Shown: positions 41,129 through 49,100, counted from the first letter of the stretch. The stretch is DNA of 64,000 bases from Streptomyces sp. NBC_00554 (GCF_041431135.1 NZ_CP107799.1:3410001-3474000); one strand, 5' to 3'. Notes: generated from the sequence alone by a model not told the origin. Numbers and translations: made by a program.

Positions 41129-41262
41129 CGTTCATTTGTTCCCGCCCACTGTTCGCTCCTGGCGTTCTTGGGCGGAGCGTGCACGTCCCCTCACCGGGCT
41201 AATGTGTGCTGCGTACGGCGCGGACACACGCGCACATCACTGACCGTCGGAGGGACAAAGCC

Positions 41263-41490
41263 GTGGAGGTCAAGATCGGCGTGCAGCACGCGCCCCGCGA
41301 GATCGTTCTGGAGAGCGGTCAGACCCCGGAAGAGGTCGAGCGCGCGGTGTCCGAAGCGCTGGCCGGCAAGTCGCAGCTGCTGAGCCTCGTGGACGACCAC
41401 GGCCGCAAGGTCCTGGTTCCGGCCGACCGCCTCGCGTACGTGGAGCTCGGCGAGCCCACCCAGCGCAAGGTGGGATTCAGCGCGCTGTAG
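41263..41490 (+). CDS. DUF3107 family protein
   Basis: 75 residues from GTG 41263 (MEVKIGVQHAPREIV), with GGAGGG nine bases upstream. It is a single small alpha/beta domain with IGVQHAPREIVLESGQTPEE near the start and KVLVPADRLAYVELGEP near the end, the core pattern of DUF3107, a family found almost only in actinobacteria. Function is unknown; the length equals the family norm, so it is complete. It follows the TetR gene by 158 bases on the same strand and is closed by a strong terminator, so it is probably its own transcript. No membrane or signal segment is present. Confidence 0.9.
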   Translation: MEVKIGVQHAPREIVLESGQTPEEVERAVSEALAGKSQLLSLVDDHGRKVLVPADRLAYVELGEPTQRKVGFSAL

Positions 41491-41510
41491 TTCGGGCGAG
41501 CAGACGAGAA

Positions 41511-41541
41511 GGGGGCCCGGTGGCACTGCCACCGGGCCCCC
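41511..41541 (+). terminator. Strong terminator after DUF3107 gene
   Basis: Arms 41511-41525 and 41527-41541 are exact reverse complements (gggggcccggtggca and complement); the innermost bases must form the loop. It is followed by ctttcg. It starts 20 bases past the stop. Confidence 0.85.
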
Positions 41542-41725
41542 TTTCGTACGTGATCGCGCACGCGGCCACCCGCGCACTCGCGTAGGTGGCCGGATACCGC
41601 GCTCAACGCAGATGTTCACCACAGATGGAGCACAGATCCACCACAGAGGAGGGTTGTATTCCGCACGTCAGGGGTAGGACCGGCTACGACCGAATTGCAC
41701 CGGCCGTGCGGGAGGGACCCCCACC

Positions 41726-41995
41726 ATGCTCTTGGAAACGCTCGGCTCCGCGATGCTCGGTCTGGCACTGGCATGGGCGGCCGTGTACCGCCTGCCGCAC
41801 CGTCTCCCGAGCCGCACGCTGGTCCTGCCGACCGGCGTCGCCGGAGCCCTGTTCGGCGCCTTCCTGACGCACACCGCGCTGGGCGCCGGCCACCTGCTCG
41901 TGATCCTCCTGGGCGCGGTTGCCGTCTCCACGGCGTCACTGTCCCTGCTGCTGCGCCCGGCGGAAAGTTTTCGCCGCCACTCGGCGACGGCGTAA
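41726..41995 (+). CDS. Small membrane protein, unknown function
   Basis: 89 residues from ATG 41726, with GGGAGGGA upstream. It has two to three hydrophobic helices: residues 3-20 (ETLGSAMLGLALAWAAVY), 33-55 around LVLPTGVAGALFGAFLTHT, and 58-76 (LLVILLGAVAVSTASL). The C-terminus is basic (RPAESFRRHSATA). The ends GxxxG and small residues in the first two helices suggest tight packing. I do not recognise a named family; it resembles small conserved Streptomyces membrane proteins. It is followed by a dispersed intergenic repeat and the converging ferritin-like gene. The 230 bases upstream have no other gene. Confidence 0.75.
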   Translation: MLLETLGSAMLGLALAWAAVYRLPHRLPSRTLVLPTGVAGALFGAFLTHTALGAGHLLVILLGAVAVSTASLSLLLRPAESFRRHSATA

Positions 41996-42022
41996 CCAGG
42001 GATTCTGATCCCGGGGACGAAG

Positions 42023-42079
42023 GCGCCCTGTAAGGGGCGCGGGGAACTGCGCGCTCAGCCCCCCACAACCCCCACTTAC
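42023..42079. repeat. Dispersed intergenic element, copy 1 (GGGGCGCGGGGAACTGCGCG core)
   Basis: The core ggggcgcggggaactgcgcg at about 42034-42053 also occurs at 59134-59153, both times just after a gene. The left flank (gcgccctgtaaggggcgc) is self-complementary, as is cgcggggaactgcgcg, giving a REP-like foldable unit. I recognise this as a common Streptomyces intergenic repeat from memory. Confidence 0.75.
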
Positions 42080-42098
42080 CGATCCGCCTGCGGGAGCA

Positions 42099-42860
42099 TC
42101 ACGCCGCCAAGCCCAGCGCAGCCATCCGCTTCGTGTGCGCCTCGGTGATCCGCGAGAACATCCGTCCGACCTCCGCGAGGTCGAACCCGTCCGCGACGCC
42201 GCCCACGAGCATGGTCGACAGTGCGTCGCGCTCGGCGACCACCCGCTGCGACTGGGACAGGGCCTCGCCCATCAGCCGTCGCGCCCACAGCGCGAGCCGC
42301 CCGCCCACCCGCGGGTCCGCGTCGATGGCGGCGCGCACCTTCTCGATGGCGAAGCTCGCGTGCCCGGTGTCGTCGAGTACGCCGAGCACGAGGCTGCGGG
42401 TGTCCGAGTCGAGCCGGGCGGCGACCTCGCGGTAGAAGTCACTGGCGATCGAGTCGCCGACGTACGCCTTGACGAGCCCTTCCAGCCAGTCGGAGGGCGC
42501 GGTCTGCCGGTGGAAGCCGTCGAGCGCGGCGACGAACGGCTCCATCGCCTGCGTCGGCTCCGCGCCGACCGCCGAGAGCCGGTCCCGCAACTGCTCGAAG
42601 TGGTGGAACTCGGCCGACGCCATCTTCGCCAGCTCCGCCTTGTCGCTCAGCGTGGGCGCCAGCTTGGCGTCCTCCGCGAGCCGCTCGAACGCCGCCAGCT
42701 CGCCGTACGCGAGCGCTCCGAGCAGGTCCACGACCGCGGCGCGGTACTGGGGGTCGGCGGAGGCCGTGTCCCAGCCCTGCGCGGCGACTCCGGTGGCCGC
42801 GGGAGCGGTGTCGTCCGTGGCCTCGGCGGGTTTGTCAGCGGCTTTGTCGGGCGTCGTCAT
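42099..42860 (-). CDS. Ferritin-like fold protein (MiaE_2-like)
   Basis: 253 residues from ATG 42860 (MTTPDKAADKPAEA). After a 35-residue Ala/Asp-rich leader comes a four-helix ferritin-like domain. Metal-site residues are plausible in LAYGELAAFERLAEDA (Glu), SAEFHHFEQLRDRL (ExxHxxE-like), the Asp/Glu helix GDSIASDFYREV and DDTGHASFAIEK. Members related to tRNA hydroxylase MiaE have a di-iron centre, but in actinobacteria the substrate is not known to me. No ribosome site is clear before the start. It is divergent from the DEAD-box helicase; the 276-base gap between them is relatively AT-rich and should hold both promoters, with no other gene seen. Confidence 0.85.
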   Translation of the reverse strand: MTTPDKAADKPAEATDDTAPAATGVAAQGWDTASADPQYRAAVVDLLGALAYGELAAFERLAEDAKLAPTLSDKAELAKMASAEFHHFEQLRDRLSAVGAEPTQAMEPFVAALDGFHRQTAPSDWLEGLVKAYVGDSIASDFYREVAARLDSDTRSLVLGVLDDTGHASFAIEKVRAAIDADPRVGGRLALWARRLMGEALSQSQRVVAERDALSTMLVGGVADGFDLAEVGRMFSRITEAHTKRMAALGLAA

Positions 42861-43136
42861 GAAGCGCACAATAGCCCGCTGACAGCAACACGGAAGTCCC
42901 TGGTCAATCAGTGTGACGACCACTACGTGACCAAATCGGCCATCGCATATGCGCGATTCCGGGGTATGGTGGTAATGCGCCCGGCGACTATTCGACGGGC
43001 CGCATGAATGAGGATGCCCGGTCGGTGGCCCGATCGGCTCCGACCTGACAGCCCTCCACGTCGGTACGGCACATTGCGTACGACACCCGGAGGGAACCCT
43101 CAGTGGTACGAGAGCTCGAGCGTCGGCAGTGGTCCC

Positions 43137-45647
43137 ATGCCACTCGGCCCGCCCGTCAAGAGCGGCCGACGTCCCCGGCACGGTCCCGTCACGACCCCCG
43201 CGCTCGCCTCGCACCGCGTACACAGAAGAGGCAGCACCCTGACTACGACTTTCCGCGATCTCGGGATCCTTTCCGAGACGGCCGAGGCCCTTGAGTCCGT
43301 CGGCATCATCAATCCCTTCCCCATCCAGGAGATGACGCTCCCCGTTGCCCTCTCCGGCAGCGACGTCATCGGCCAGGCCAAGACCGGCACCGGCAAGACG
43401 CTGGGCTTCGGTCTCCCGCTCCTCGAGCGCGTCACCGTCCCCGCGGACGTCGAGGCCGGCCGGGCACAGCCCGAGCAGCTCACCGACGCCCCGCAGGCCC
43501 TCGTCGTCGTCCCGACGCGCGAGCTGTGCCAGCAGGTCACGAACGACCTGCTGACCGCGGGCAAGGTCCGCAACGTACGCGTTCTCGCCATCTACGGCGG
43601 CCGTGCGTACGAGCCGCAGGTCGAGGCGCTCAAGAAGGGCGTCGACGTCATCGTCGGCACCCCGGGCCGTCTGCTGGACCTCGCGGGCCAGAAGAAGCTC
43701 AACCTGAAGCACATCCGGGCGCTCGTCCTGGACGAGGCCGACGAGATGCTCGACCTGGGCTTCCTGCCCGACGTCGAGAAGATCATGAACATGCTGCCGG
43801 CCCGCCGTCAGACGATGCTGTTCTCGGCGACCATGCCGGGCGCGGTCATCGGCCTCGCGCGCCGCTACATGTCGCAGCCCACGCACATCCGCGCCACCTC
43901 GCCCGACGGCGAGGGCGCGACGGTCGCGAACACCGCGCAGTTCATCTACCGCGCGCACAACATGGACAAGCCCGAGCTCGTCGCACGCATACTGCAGGCC
44001 GACGGCCGCGGTCTCGCGATGGTCTTCTGCCGCACCAAGCGGACGGCGGCGGACCTCGCCGACCAGCTCCAGCAGCGCGGCTTCGCCTCCGGCGCGGTCC
44101 ACGGCGACCTCGGCCAGGGCGCCCGCGAGCAGGCGCTGCGCGCCTTCCGCAACGGCAAGGTCGACGTCCTCGTCTGCACCGACGTCGCCGCCCGCGGCAT
44201 CGACGTCGAGGGTGTCACCCACGTCATCAACTACCAGTCCCCCGAGGACGAGAAGACGTACCTGCACCGCATCGGCCGTACGGGCCGCGCGGGCGCCAAG
44301 GGCATCGCCGTCACCCTCGTCGACTGGGACGACATCCCTCGCTGGCAGCTCATCAACAAGGCGCTGGACCTGGGCTTCCCGGACCCGCCGGAGACGTACT
44401 CCACGTCCCCGCACCTCTTCGAGGAGCTGAAGATCCCGGCCGGCACCAAGGGTGTCCTGCCGCGCTCCGAGCGCACCCGCGCCGGCCTCGCGGCCGAGCA
44501 GGTCGAGGACCTCGGCGAGACCGGCGGCCGTGGTGGCCCGCGTGGCCGCGGTGGCCGTTCCGCCGCCCCGGCCGCCGCTGCGCCTGCCGTCGAGCGTGAG
44601 CGCCCGGCGCGCACGCCGCGCCGCCGCCGTCGTACGCGCAACGGCGCACCGATGGACGAGGCCGCCACGACTCCCGAGGTGACGACCGAGGCCGTCGCCG
44701 AGGCGACCCCGACCGTGACCGAGCCCCGCACCCCGCGCCGCCGTCGCCGTACGCGCAACGGCGCGTCGGAGCCGGTCGCCGTGGCCGAGGCCGTTGCCGA
44801 GCCGTCGACCGCAGCGGCGGAGACCGCCGTGGCGACGGCCGAGGGCCTCACGGACGAGCCGGCCAAGCCGCGCCGCCGCCGCACCCGCAAGGCCGCGGAG
44901 CCGGTGGAAGCGACGGCCGAGAGCGTCGTGGCCGAAGCTGTCGCCGTCACCCAGGAAGCTGCCGAAGCCTCCGAAGCCCCCGAGGCCCCGGCCGCACCGC
45001 GCCGCCGCACCCGCAAGGTTGCGGAGACCGCGGTCGACACCGCTGAAGGTGTCACGGAGGCCGCGCCGCGGCGCCGTACCCGCAAGGTTGCGGAGACCGT
45101 GGTCGACACGGCGGAGGCCGTCACAGAGGCCCCCACCAAGCCGCGCCGCACCCGCAAGGCCGCGGCCCCCGCGGCCGAAGCCACCACCGAGGCGGAGCCC
45201 AAGCCGCGCCGCACCCGCGCCAAGGCCACGACCGAGGCGGCCGCCGAGGCCGCTGTGGACACGGCCGAAGCCGCTGAGGCCAAGCCGCGCCGTCGCACCC
45301 GCAAGGCCGCCACCGCGACCGTCGAGGCCGAGATTCCGGCCCAGACGGCCGAGGAGCCCGAGGCCGCGCCGCGCCGCCGTACCCGCAAGGTTGCGGAGAC
45401 CGTGGTCGACACGGCGGAGGCCGTCACAGAGGCCCCCACCAAGCCGCGCCGCACCCGCAAGGCCGCGGCCCCCGTGGCCGAAGCCACCACCGAGGCGGAG
45501 CCCAAGCCGCGCCGCACCCGCGCCAAGGCCACGACCGCCACCGCCGCGGCCGCGGCCGTCGATGCCGAGATCCCGGCCCAGACGGCCGAGTCGAAGCCCC
45601 GTCGGCGCACCCGCAAGGCCGCTGCGACGGAGCCCTCCGAGGGCTGA
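43137..45647 (+). CDS. DEAD-box RNA helicase with repetitive basic/Ala tail
   Basis: 836 residues if ATG 43137 is used. Similarity to the family begins only at TTTFRDLGILSETAEAL, preceded by CTG 43239 with AGAGG eight bases upstream, so the true start is unsettled (non-AUG possible). Helicase motifs are complete: FPIQEMTLP (Q), AKTGTGKT, PTRELCQQ, TPGRLLDLAG, DEAD, SAT, and HRIGRTGR. The last 370 residues are low complexity, with repeated PRRRTRKxAE / VDTAExVTE units. They resemble RNA-binding tails of actinobacterial cold-shock-type helicases such as RhlE/CsdA relatives. It acts in RNA unwinding, likely ribosome assembly or decay. It ends in a strong terminator. Confidence 0.9.
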   Translation: MPLGPPVKSGRRPRHGPVTTPALASHRVHRRGSTLTTTFRDLGILSETAEALESVGIINPFPIQEMTLPVALSGSDVIGQAKTGTGKTLGFGLPLLERVTVPADVEAGRAQPEQLTDAPQALVVVPTRELCQQVTNDLLTAGKVRNVRVLAIYGGRAYEPQVEALKKGVDVIVGTPGRLLDLAGQKKLNLKHIRALVLDEADEMLDLGFLPDVEKIMNMLPARRQTMLFSATMPGAVIGLARRYMSQPTHIRATSPDGEGATVANTAQFIYRAHNMDKPELVARILQADGRGLAMVFCRTKRTAADLADQLQQRGFASGAVHGDLGQGAREQALRAFRNGKVDVLVCTDVAARGIDVEGVTHVINYQSPEDEKTYLHRIGRTGRAGAKGIAVTLVDWDDIPRWQLINKALDLGFPDPPETYSTSPHLFEELKIPAGTKGVLPRSERTRAGLAAEQVEDLGETGGRGGPRGRGGRSAAPAAAAPAVERERPARTPRRRRRTRNGAPMDEAATTPEVTTEAVAEATPTVTEPRTPRRRRRTRNGASEPVAVAEAVAEPSTAAAETAVATAEGLTDEPAKPRRRRTRKAAEPVEATAESVVAEAVAVTQEAAEASEAPEAPAAPRRRTRKVAETAVDTAEGVTEAAPRRRTRKVAETVVDTAEAVTEAPTKPRRTRKAAAPAAEATTEAEPKPRRTRAKATTEAAAEAAVDTAEAAEAKPRRRTRKAATATVEAEIPAQTAEEPEAAPRRRTRKVAETVVDTAEAVTEAPTKPRRTRKAAAPVAEATTEAEPKPRRTRAKATTATAAAAAVDAEIPAQTAESKPRRRTRKAAATEPSEG
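45072..45537. repeat. 163-bp direct duplication within the helicase tail
   Basis: Segments 45072-45234 and 45375-45537 are identical except for one base (gcg versus gtg), offset by 303 bases, exactly 101 codons. Such near-identity at DNA level shows a recent in-frame duplication or gene conversion in the tail-coding part. Confidence 0.9.
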
Positions 45648-45661
45648 TCTCCTGCCCTTGC

Positions 45662-45702
45662 CCGATGGCCCGTTCCCACCTCGCGTGGGGCCGGGCCATC
45701 GG
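45662..45702 (+). terminator. Helicase gene terminator
   Basis: Arms 45662-45672 and 45692-45702 (ccgatggcccg and complement) pair perfectly, with a further cccac/gtggg pair nested inside. It begins 15 bases past the helicase stop. Confidence 0.8.
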
Positions 45703-45813
45703 CGTTCCTACGGGCCGCCACCCGGGCTGGCGTAAGGGATGGTCTTTCGCCCCCTCCGCCCCTACCCAACCCGTACCTGGGGGCTCCGCCCCCAGACCCC
45801 CGTTCGCCCGAAG

Positions 45814-45997
45814 GGCTCGTCCTCAAACGCCGGACGGGCTGGATGGTGCCTCCCTGGGCTGAAAAGCGCAGCCCCCACGGGTGGGAGGGGGATCGGGACG
45901 GCACAGGCTCGTCCTCAAACGCCGGACGGGCTGGAGATACCTGACCCGGGCTGAAAGCGCAGCCCCCGCGGGTGGGAGGGGGATCGGGACGGCACCG
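45814..45997. repeat. Two tandem 92-bp intergenic repeats
   Basis: Copies start at 45814 and 45906. They share ggctcgtcctcaaacgccgg at the left and gcgggtgggagggggatcgg or a close variant at the right, with a diverged middle of about 20 bases. The left core is a familiar dispersed Streptomyces intergenic sequence. Together with the next element it fills the 592-base gene-free stretch 45648-46239. Confidence 0.85.
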
Positions 45998-46059
45998 CCC
46001 CGCCCACCGGACGCCGTAGGCGTTCGAGGAGCGGGCCCCCACCGGACACCCCGCAGCCG

Positions 46060-46205
46060 CCCACCGGCGTGGGTCGGGGGCGTGTCGGTACGTCCAAAGC
46101 CCGTCGCGTACGTTCGCGTCACCGGACGTTTCACTGCTCGGCCAACGTCTGATCCGGCGGCGACGGGCGGACGTACCGGCACGCCCCCGACCCACCACCC
46201 ACCGG
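46060..46205. mobile_element. MITE-like nested inverted repeat with possible 8-bp flanking repeats
   Basis: Arms 46069-46095 and 46169-46195 match over 27 bases with one mismatch. Inside them cccgtcgc (46100-46107) pairs with gcgacggg (46160-46167), then ccgga/tccgg and acgtt/aacgt pair further in, so the whole 127 bases can fold into one long stem. An 8-base direct repeat cccaccgg flanks it (46060-46067 and 46198-46205), although similar octamers occur nearby. No coding capacity or transposase is present. Confidence 0.6.
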
Positions 46206-46239
46206 ACGGCAGGCGCCCCCCTCCGGATAGCCTCAGCCC

Positions 46240-47112
46240 ATGAGCAGGCCCATCACCTTCACCCCTCCCGCCGGCGCCCACGCCCACCGGCTCCAGACCG
46301 CGCGCGGCGAATTCGCCGTACTCGAAGCGGCAGCGCAGGGGCACCAGCGAGGGACCGTGCTCTTTCTGCCAGGGTTCACCGGCAGCAAGGAGGATTTCAT
46401 CTCGCTGCACGAACCGCTCGCCGCGGACGGCTACCGCACGGTGGCCGTGGACGGCCGGGGCCAGCACGAGTCCCCCGGCCCACGGGACGACGAATCGGCG
46501 TACGCGCAGGGCGAGTTGGCTAGGGACGTCCTCGCCCAGGCGGACGCGGTAGGCACCCCCGTACACCTCGTAGGCCACTCCCTCGGCGGCCAGATCGCCC
46601 GCGCAGCCGTACTCCTGAACCCGGCCCCCTTCGTCTCCCTGACGCTCATCGCCTCGGGCCCCGCCCAGATCTCCGCCTCCCAGCAGCAGCGCGTCAAACT
46701 GCTCCGGGACGCGCTCACCGTGATGGACATGGCCCAGGTGTGGGAGGCGATCCAGGCGATGGAGCCGCCCGAGGACACCGACACCGGCGACCTCGACACG
46801 GGCCTCGACGACCGTGCCGACCTACGGCGCCGCTGGCTGGGCAACAGCCCCGCCCAGCTCATCGCGACCGGCCGCCAGCTGTGCACCGAGCCGGACCGCG
46901 TCGCCGAACTGGCAGCCGTCCCCCTGCCGAAGCACGTCCTGTCCGGCGACGAGGACAACACCTGGCCGCTCCCGCTCCTCGACGAGATGGCCGTACGCCT
47001 CAACGCCCGCCGCACGGTCGTCCACGGCTCGGAGCACTCCCCGAACACGGACCAGCCGGAGCAGACGGCCCGAGCCCTCGCGCACTTCTGGAACGACGTC
47101 CAGCGACCCTAG
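46240..47112 (+). CDS. Alpha/beta hydrolase
   Basis: 290 residues from ATG 46240 (MSRPITFTPPAGAHA). It has a complete hydrolase core: LFLPGFTGSKEDF (oxyanion), VDGRGQHESPGP, nucleophile VGHSLGGQIAR near residue 110, the aspartate region LSGDEDNTWP, and the final histidine in VHGSEHSPN. There is no signal peptide. The cap domain (about 150-210) contains an acidic loop PPEDTDTGDLDTG. The substrate is unknown. Its TAG stop overlaps the TAG of the converging NYN gene in the palindrome CTAG, leaving no intergenic space. Upstream lies the MITE-like element, so its promoter may have been moved or supplied by that insertion. Confidence 0.88.
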   Translation: MSRPITFTPPAGAHAHRLQTARGEFAVLEAAAQGHQRGTVLFLPGFTGSKEDFISLHEPLAADGYRTVAVDGRGQHESPGPRDDESAYAQGELARDVLAQADAVGTPVHLVGHSLGGQIARAAVLLNPAPFVSLTLIASGPAQISASQQQRVKLLRDALTVMDMAQVWEAIQAMEPPEDTDTGDLDTGLDDRADLRRRWLGNSPAQLIATGRQLCTEPDRVAELAAVPLPKHVLSGDEDNTWPLPLLDEMAVRLNARRTVVHGSEHSPNTDQPEQTARALAHFWNDVQRP

Positions 47113-48005
47113 TACTGCGCCCGCAGGTGCTCCCAGAACCCGTCCCGCAGCGCCCGCCGCAGATCCGCCTGCCCCCGCAGGGAGTACTGCAGCAGCCCCT
47201 CCGCCTCGACCAGCAGATCCTGGTCGACCGAGCCGGGCAGATACGGATGCCCGGGCAGCAGGTCGACCAGCGCCTCCCGCCCCCGCGCGGCCAGCCACTT
47301 CGCGGCGACCTGCGCGCCCACGAACCGCACGTCGTCGCGCGTGGGCCGGGCCGCCGCCGTCGCGTCGTACGTGGTGCCGGTCCGCCGTGCCACGTACGGC
47401 TTGAAGAAGTCGAGGTCGAAGGTCCGCTGGCTGTCGACCTCCCAGAGCAGCGGCTCGGCCTGGTTGCGGCCCTCCGGCGCCTCGATGCCCCAGAGGTGGA
47501 CCCGTGCCCCGTACCCCTGCGCCGCCTCGACCGCGGACACCAGGTCCTCGTCGCCGCCGAGCAGCGCGGCGTCGCTGATGGCGCGGTGCCGGGCGAGGGA
47601 CTCCAGGTCGGACCTGATGAGTGAATCGACGCCCTTCTGCTGGTTGTTGGCGTTCAGGTTGCCCAACCGCACCTTGACGTCGGGCAGTTCGGCGATGGAC
47701 TGCTGTTCCGCCGTGTGGATACGGCGCCGCGCGCCGTCGTACCAGTACACCCGGAGCAGCCTGCTGTCCGCGAAAATCGTGCGGGCCCGGTCGATGAGCG
47801 CCTCGATGAGACCTTCGGTGTCCAGGTCGAAGGAGCGACGGTCCTCGGTCCCGGCGACAAGCCGACCGGCGGCCGCGTACAGATATCCGGCGTCGACGAA
47901 GATCGCATGCGTGGAAGGCGTCTTCGCCACCTCGGCGAGCATGCGCTGGAGCAGCTCGTTGGTGCGGTCGATGCGGGCGCCGAGCGCCACGAGGTCGTCG
48001 TTCAT
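47109..48005 (-). CDS. NYN (PIN-like) domain protein
   Basis: 298 residues from ATG 48005 (MNDDLVALGARIDRT) with GGAGG just upstream; ATG 48014 would add MEA. A short coiled N-terminus leads into a NYN/PIN-like nuclease fold. The first metal aspartate is in AIFVDAGYLYAAAG, a second acidic site in QQKGVDSLIRSDLE, and a third in DAALLGGDEDLVSAVEAAQ, followed by ARVHLWG. NYN proteins are RNases of the PIN superfamily, so an RNA-processing role is likely. The C-terminal third (about 200-298) is extra and probably helical. Its stop shares CTAG with the converging hydrolase. Upstream, 48006-48269 is a divergent promoter region with an AT-rich block at 48120-48165. Confidence 0.88.
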   Translation of the reverse strand: MNDDLVALGARIDRTNELLQRMLAEVAKTPSTHAIFVDAGYLYAAAGRLVAGTEDRRSFDLDTEGLIEALIDRARTIFADSRLLRVYWYDGARRRIHTAEQQSIAELPDVKVRLGNLNANNQQKGVDSLIRSDLESLARHRAISDAALLGGDEDLVSAVEAAQGYGARVHLWGIEAPEGRNQAEPLLWEVDSQRTFDLDFFKPYVARRTGTTYDATAAARPTRDDVRFVGAQVAAKWLAARGREALVDLLPGHPYLPGSVDQDLLVEAEGLLQYSLRGQADLRRALRDGFWEHLRAQY

Positions 48006-48269
48006 CGCCTCCATTGTCCCGGCGGTCACGCTTCGAACACAACCGGTCCCGGTCAGTCCGCCACACACCCCGCCAGTCACCCCGCCAGTCACCCCGCCAA
48101 ACCGCCCAGCTACCCACAGGTAATTAGCTTCTCGAAAAATTTCCTTAGCGTAGGGAATGTTTGTAACACGCATCCCGTTGAATCCGTATGGAGCGAGGGG
48201 CGCCGATGCCTCACGCACCACACACAAGTAGTTCTCCTCAGGAGGATGACCAGACGAAGGGAGAAGCCC

Positions 48270-48422
48270 ATGCGCTTCGAAATCATGCGACTTGACGATG
48301 TCGACGGAACCCCCGTGGACAGCACCGTCGTAGACGCCGCCTCCGTCAACCGGATCGTTCAGCAGGCCGCCGCCATAGGACAGCGCCTCTGGATCCGCCC
48401 GGCCGACTCATCCGCTTCATAA
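48270..48422 (+). CDS. Small conserved-looking protein, 50 residues
   Basis: Starts at ATG 48270 (MRFEIMRLDDVDGTPVD), with AGGGAG upstream at the correct spacing, and ends just before a perfect terminator, so it has its own complete transcription unit. The protein has a strand MRFEIMRLDDVDG, a helix ASVNRIVQQAAAIGQ and a final strand RLWIRPAD, a plausible small beta-alpha-beta fold. I recall similar 50-residue proteins in Streptomyces, but no function. The preceding 150 bases are AT-rich for this genome (aaaaatttcc, gggaatgtttgtaac), consistent with a strong promoter, though I could not fix -35/-10 boxes confidently. Confidence 0.7.
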   Translation: MRFEIMRLDDVDGTPVDSTVVDAASVNRIVQQAAAIGQRLWIRPADSSAS

Positions 48423-48437
48423 CACGCGGACAGACTT

Positions 48438-48475
48438 CAGAGCCCCGCACGGCAACCATGCCGTGCGGGGCTCTG
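48438..48475. terminator. Perfect 17-bp stem bidirectional terminator
   Basis: Arms 48438-48454 and 48459-48475 are exact reverse complements around the loop acca. It lies between the small gene at 48270 and the converging MarC gene. Confidence 0.88.
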
Positions 48476-48494
48476 CACATGTGGGCGCGACCGC

Positions 48495-49100
48495 TCAACT
48501 CCCCTGGATCACCTGCGTGACCCCGTTGATGATCTGCTGAACCGCGATCGCCGACAGCATCATGCCCGCGAGCCGCGTCACCAGCACCACACCGCCGTCC
48601 TTGATGACGCGGATGATCAGCAGCGAGTACCGCATCACGATCCACAACACGACGTGGATGGCGAGGATCGCGACCCACACGGACACCTGCATGGCAACGC
48701 TGTCGGCTTTCTGCACCGCAAGGATCACCGACACGATCGCGCCGGGGCCCGCGAGCAGCGGCATGCCCAGCGGTACGAGGGCGACGTTGACGTCCTTGGT
48801 CTGCTTCGGCTCGTCGGTCTTGCCGGTCAGCAGGTCGAGGGCGATCAGCAGGAGCAGCAGGCCGCCCGCGATCATCAGCGCGGGCACGGACACATGCAGG
48901 TAGTTCAGGATCTGGTGCCCGAGCAGCCCGAACACGGCGATCACTCCGCCGGCCACGCAGACGGCCTGGAAGGCCATCCGCTTCTGCACCTTGGCGGGGC
49001 GGCCCGCGGTGAGCGCGAGGAAGATCGGGGTGATCCCGGGGGGATCCATGATCACGAAGAGGGTGAGGAAGAGGGAGCCGAAGACAGCGACGTCGAACAT
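48495..49100 (-). CDS. MarC family integral membrane protein
   Basis: 201 residues from ATG 49100 (MFDVAVFGSLFLTLF). Six hydrophobic helices cover most of the protein. Family marks are FVIMDPPGITPIFLALT after helix 1, GGLLLLLIALDLLTG in helix 3, and the conserved VPLGMPLLAGPGAIVSVIL loop-helix. MarC/UPF0056 proteins were once tied to multiple antibiotic resistance but have no proven transport substrate. The length is normal. It lies downstream of the PHP-domain gene on the same strand (60-base gap), so the two are probably cotranscribed, and it ends at the perfect terminator shared with the small gene. Confidence 0.93.
   Translation of the reverse strand: MFDVAVFGSLFLTLFVIMDPPGITPIFLALTAGRPAKVQKRMAFQAVCVAGGVIAVFGLLGHQILNYLHVSVPALMIAGGLLLLLIALDLLTGKTDEPKQTKDVNVALVPLGMPLLAGPGAIVSVILAVQKADSVAMQVSVWVAILAIHVVLWIVMRYSLLIIRVIKDGGVVLVTRLAGMMLSAIAVQQIINGVTQVIQGS

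Noticed and set aside
43103..43294. 63-codon frame starting at GTG 43103
   Set aside because: It has a good ribosome site but an Arg/Pro/His composition with no domain, and overlaps the helicase start; kept only as a start-site finding, not as a gene.
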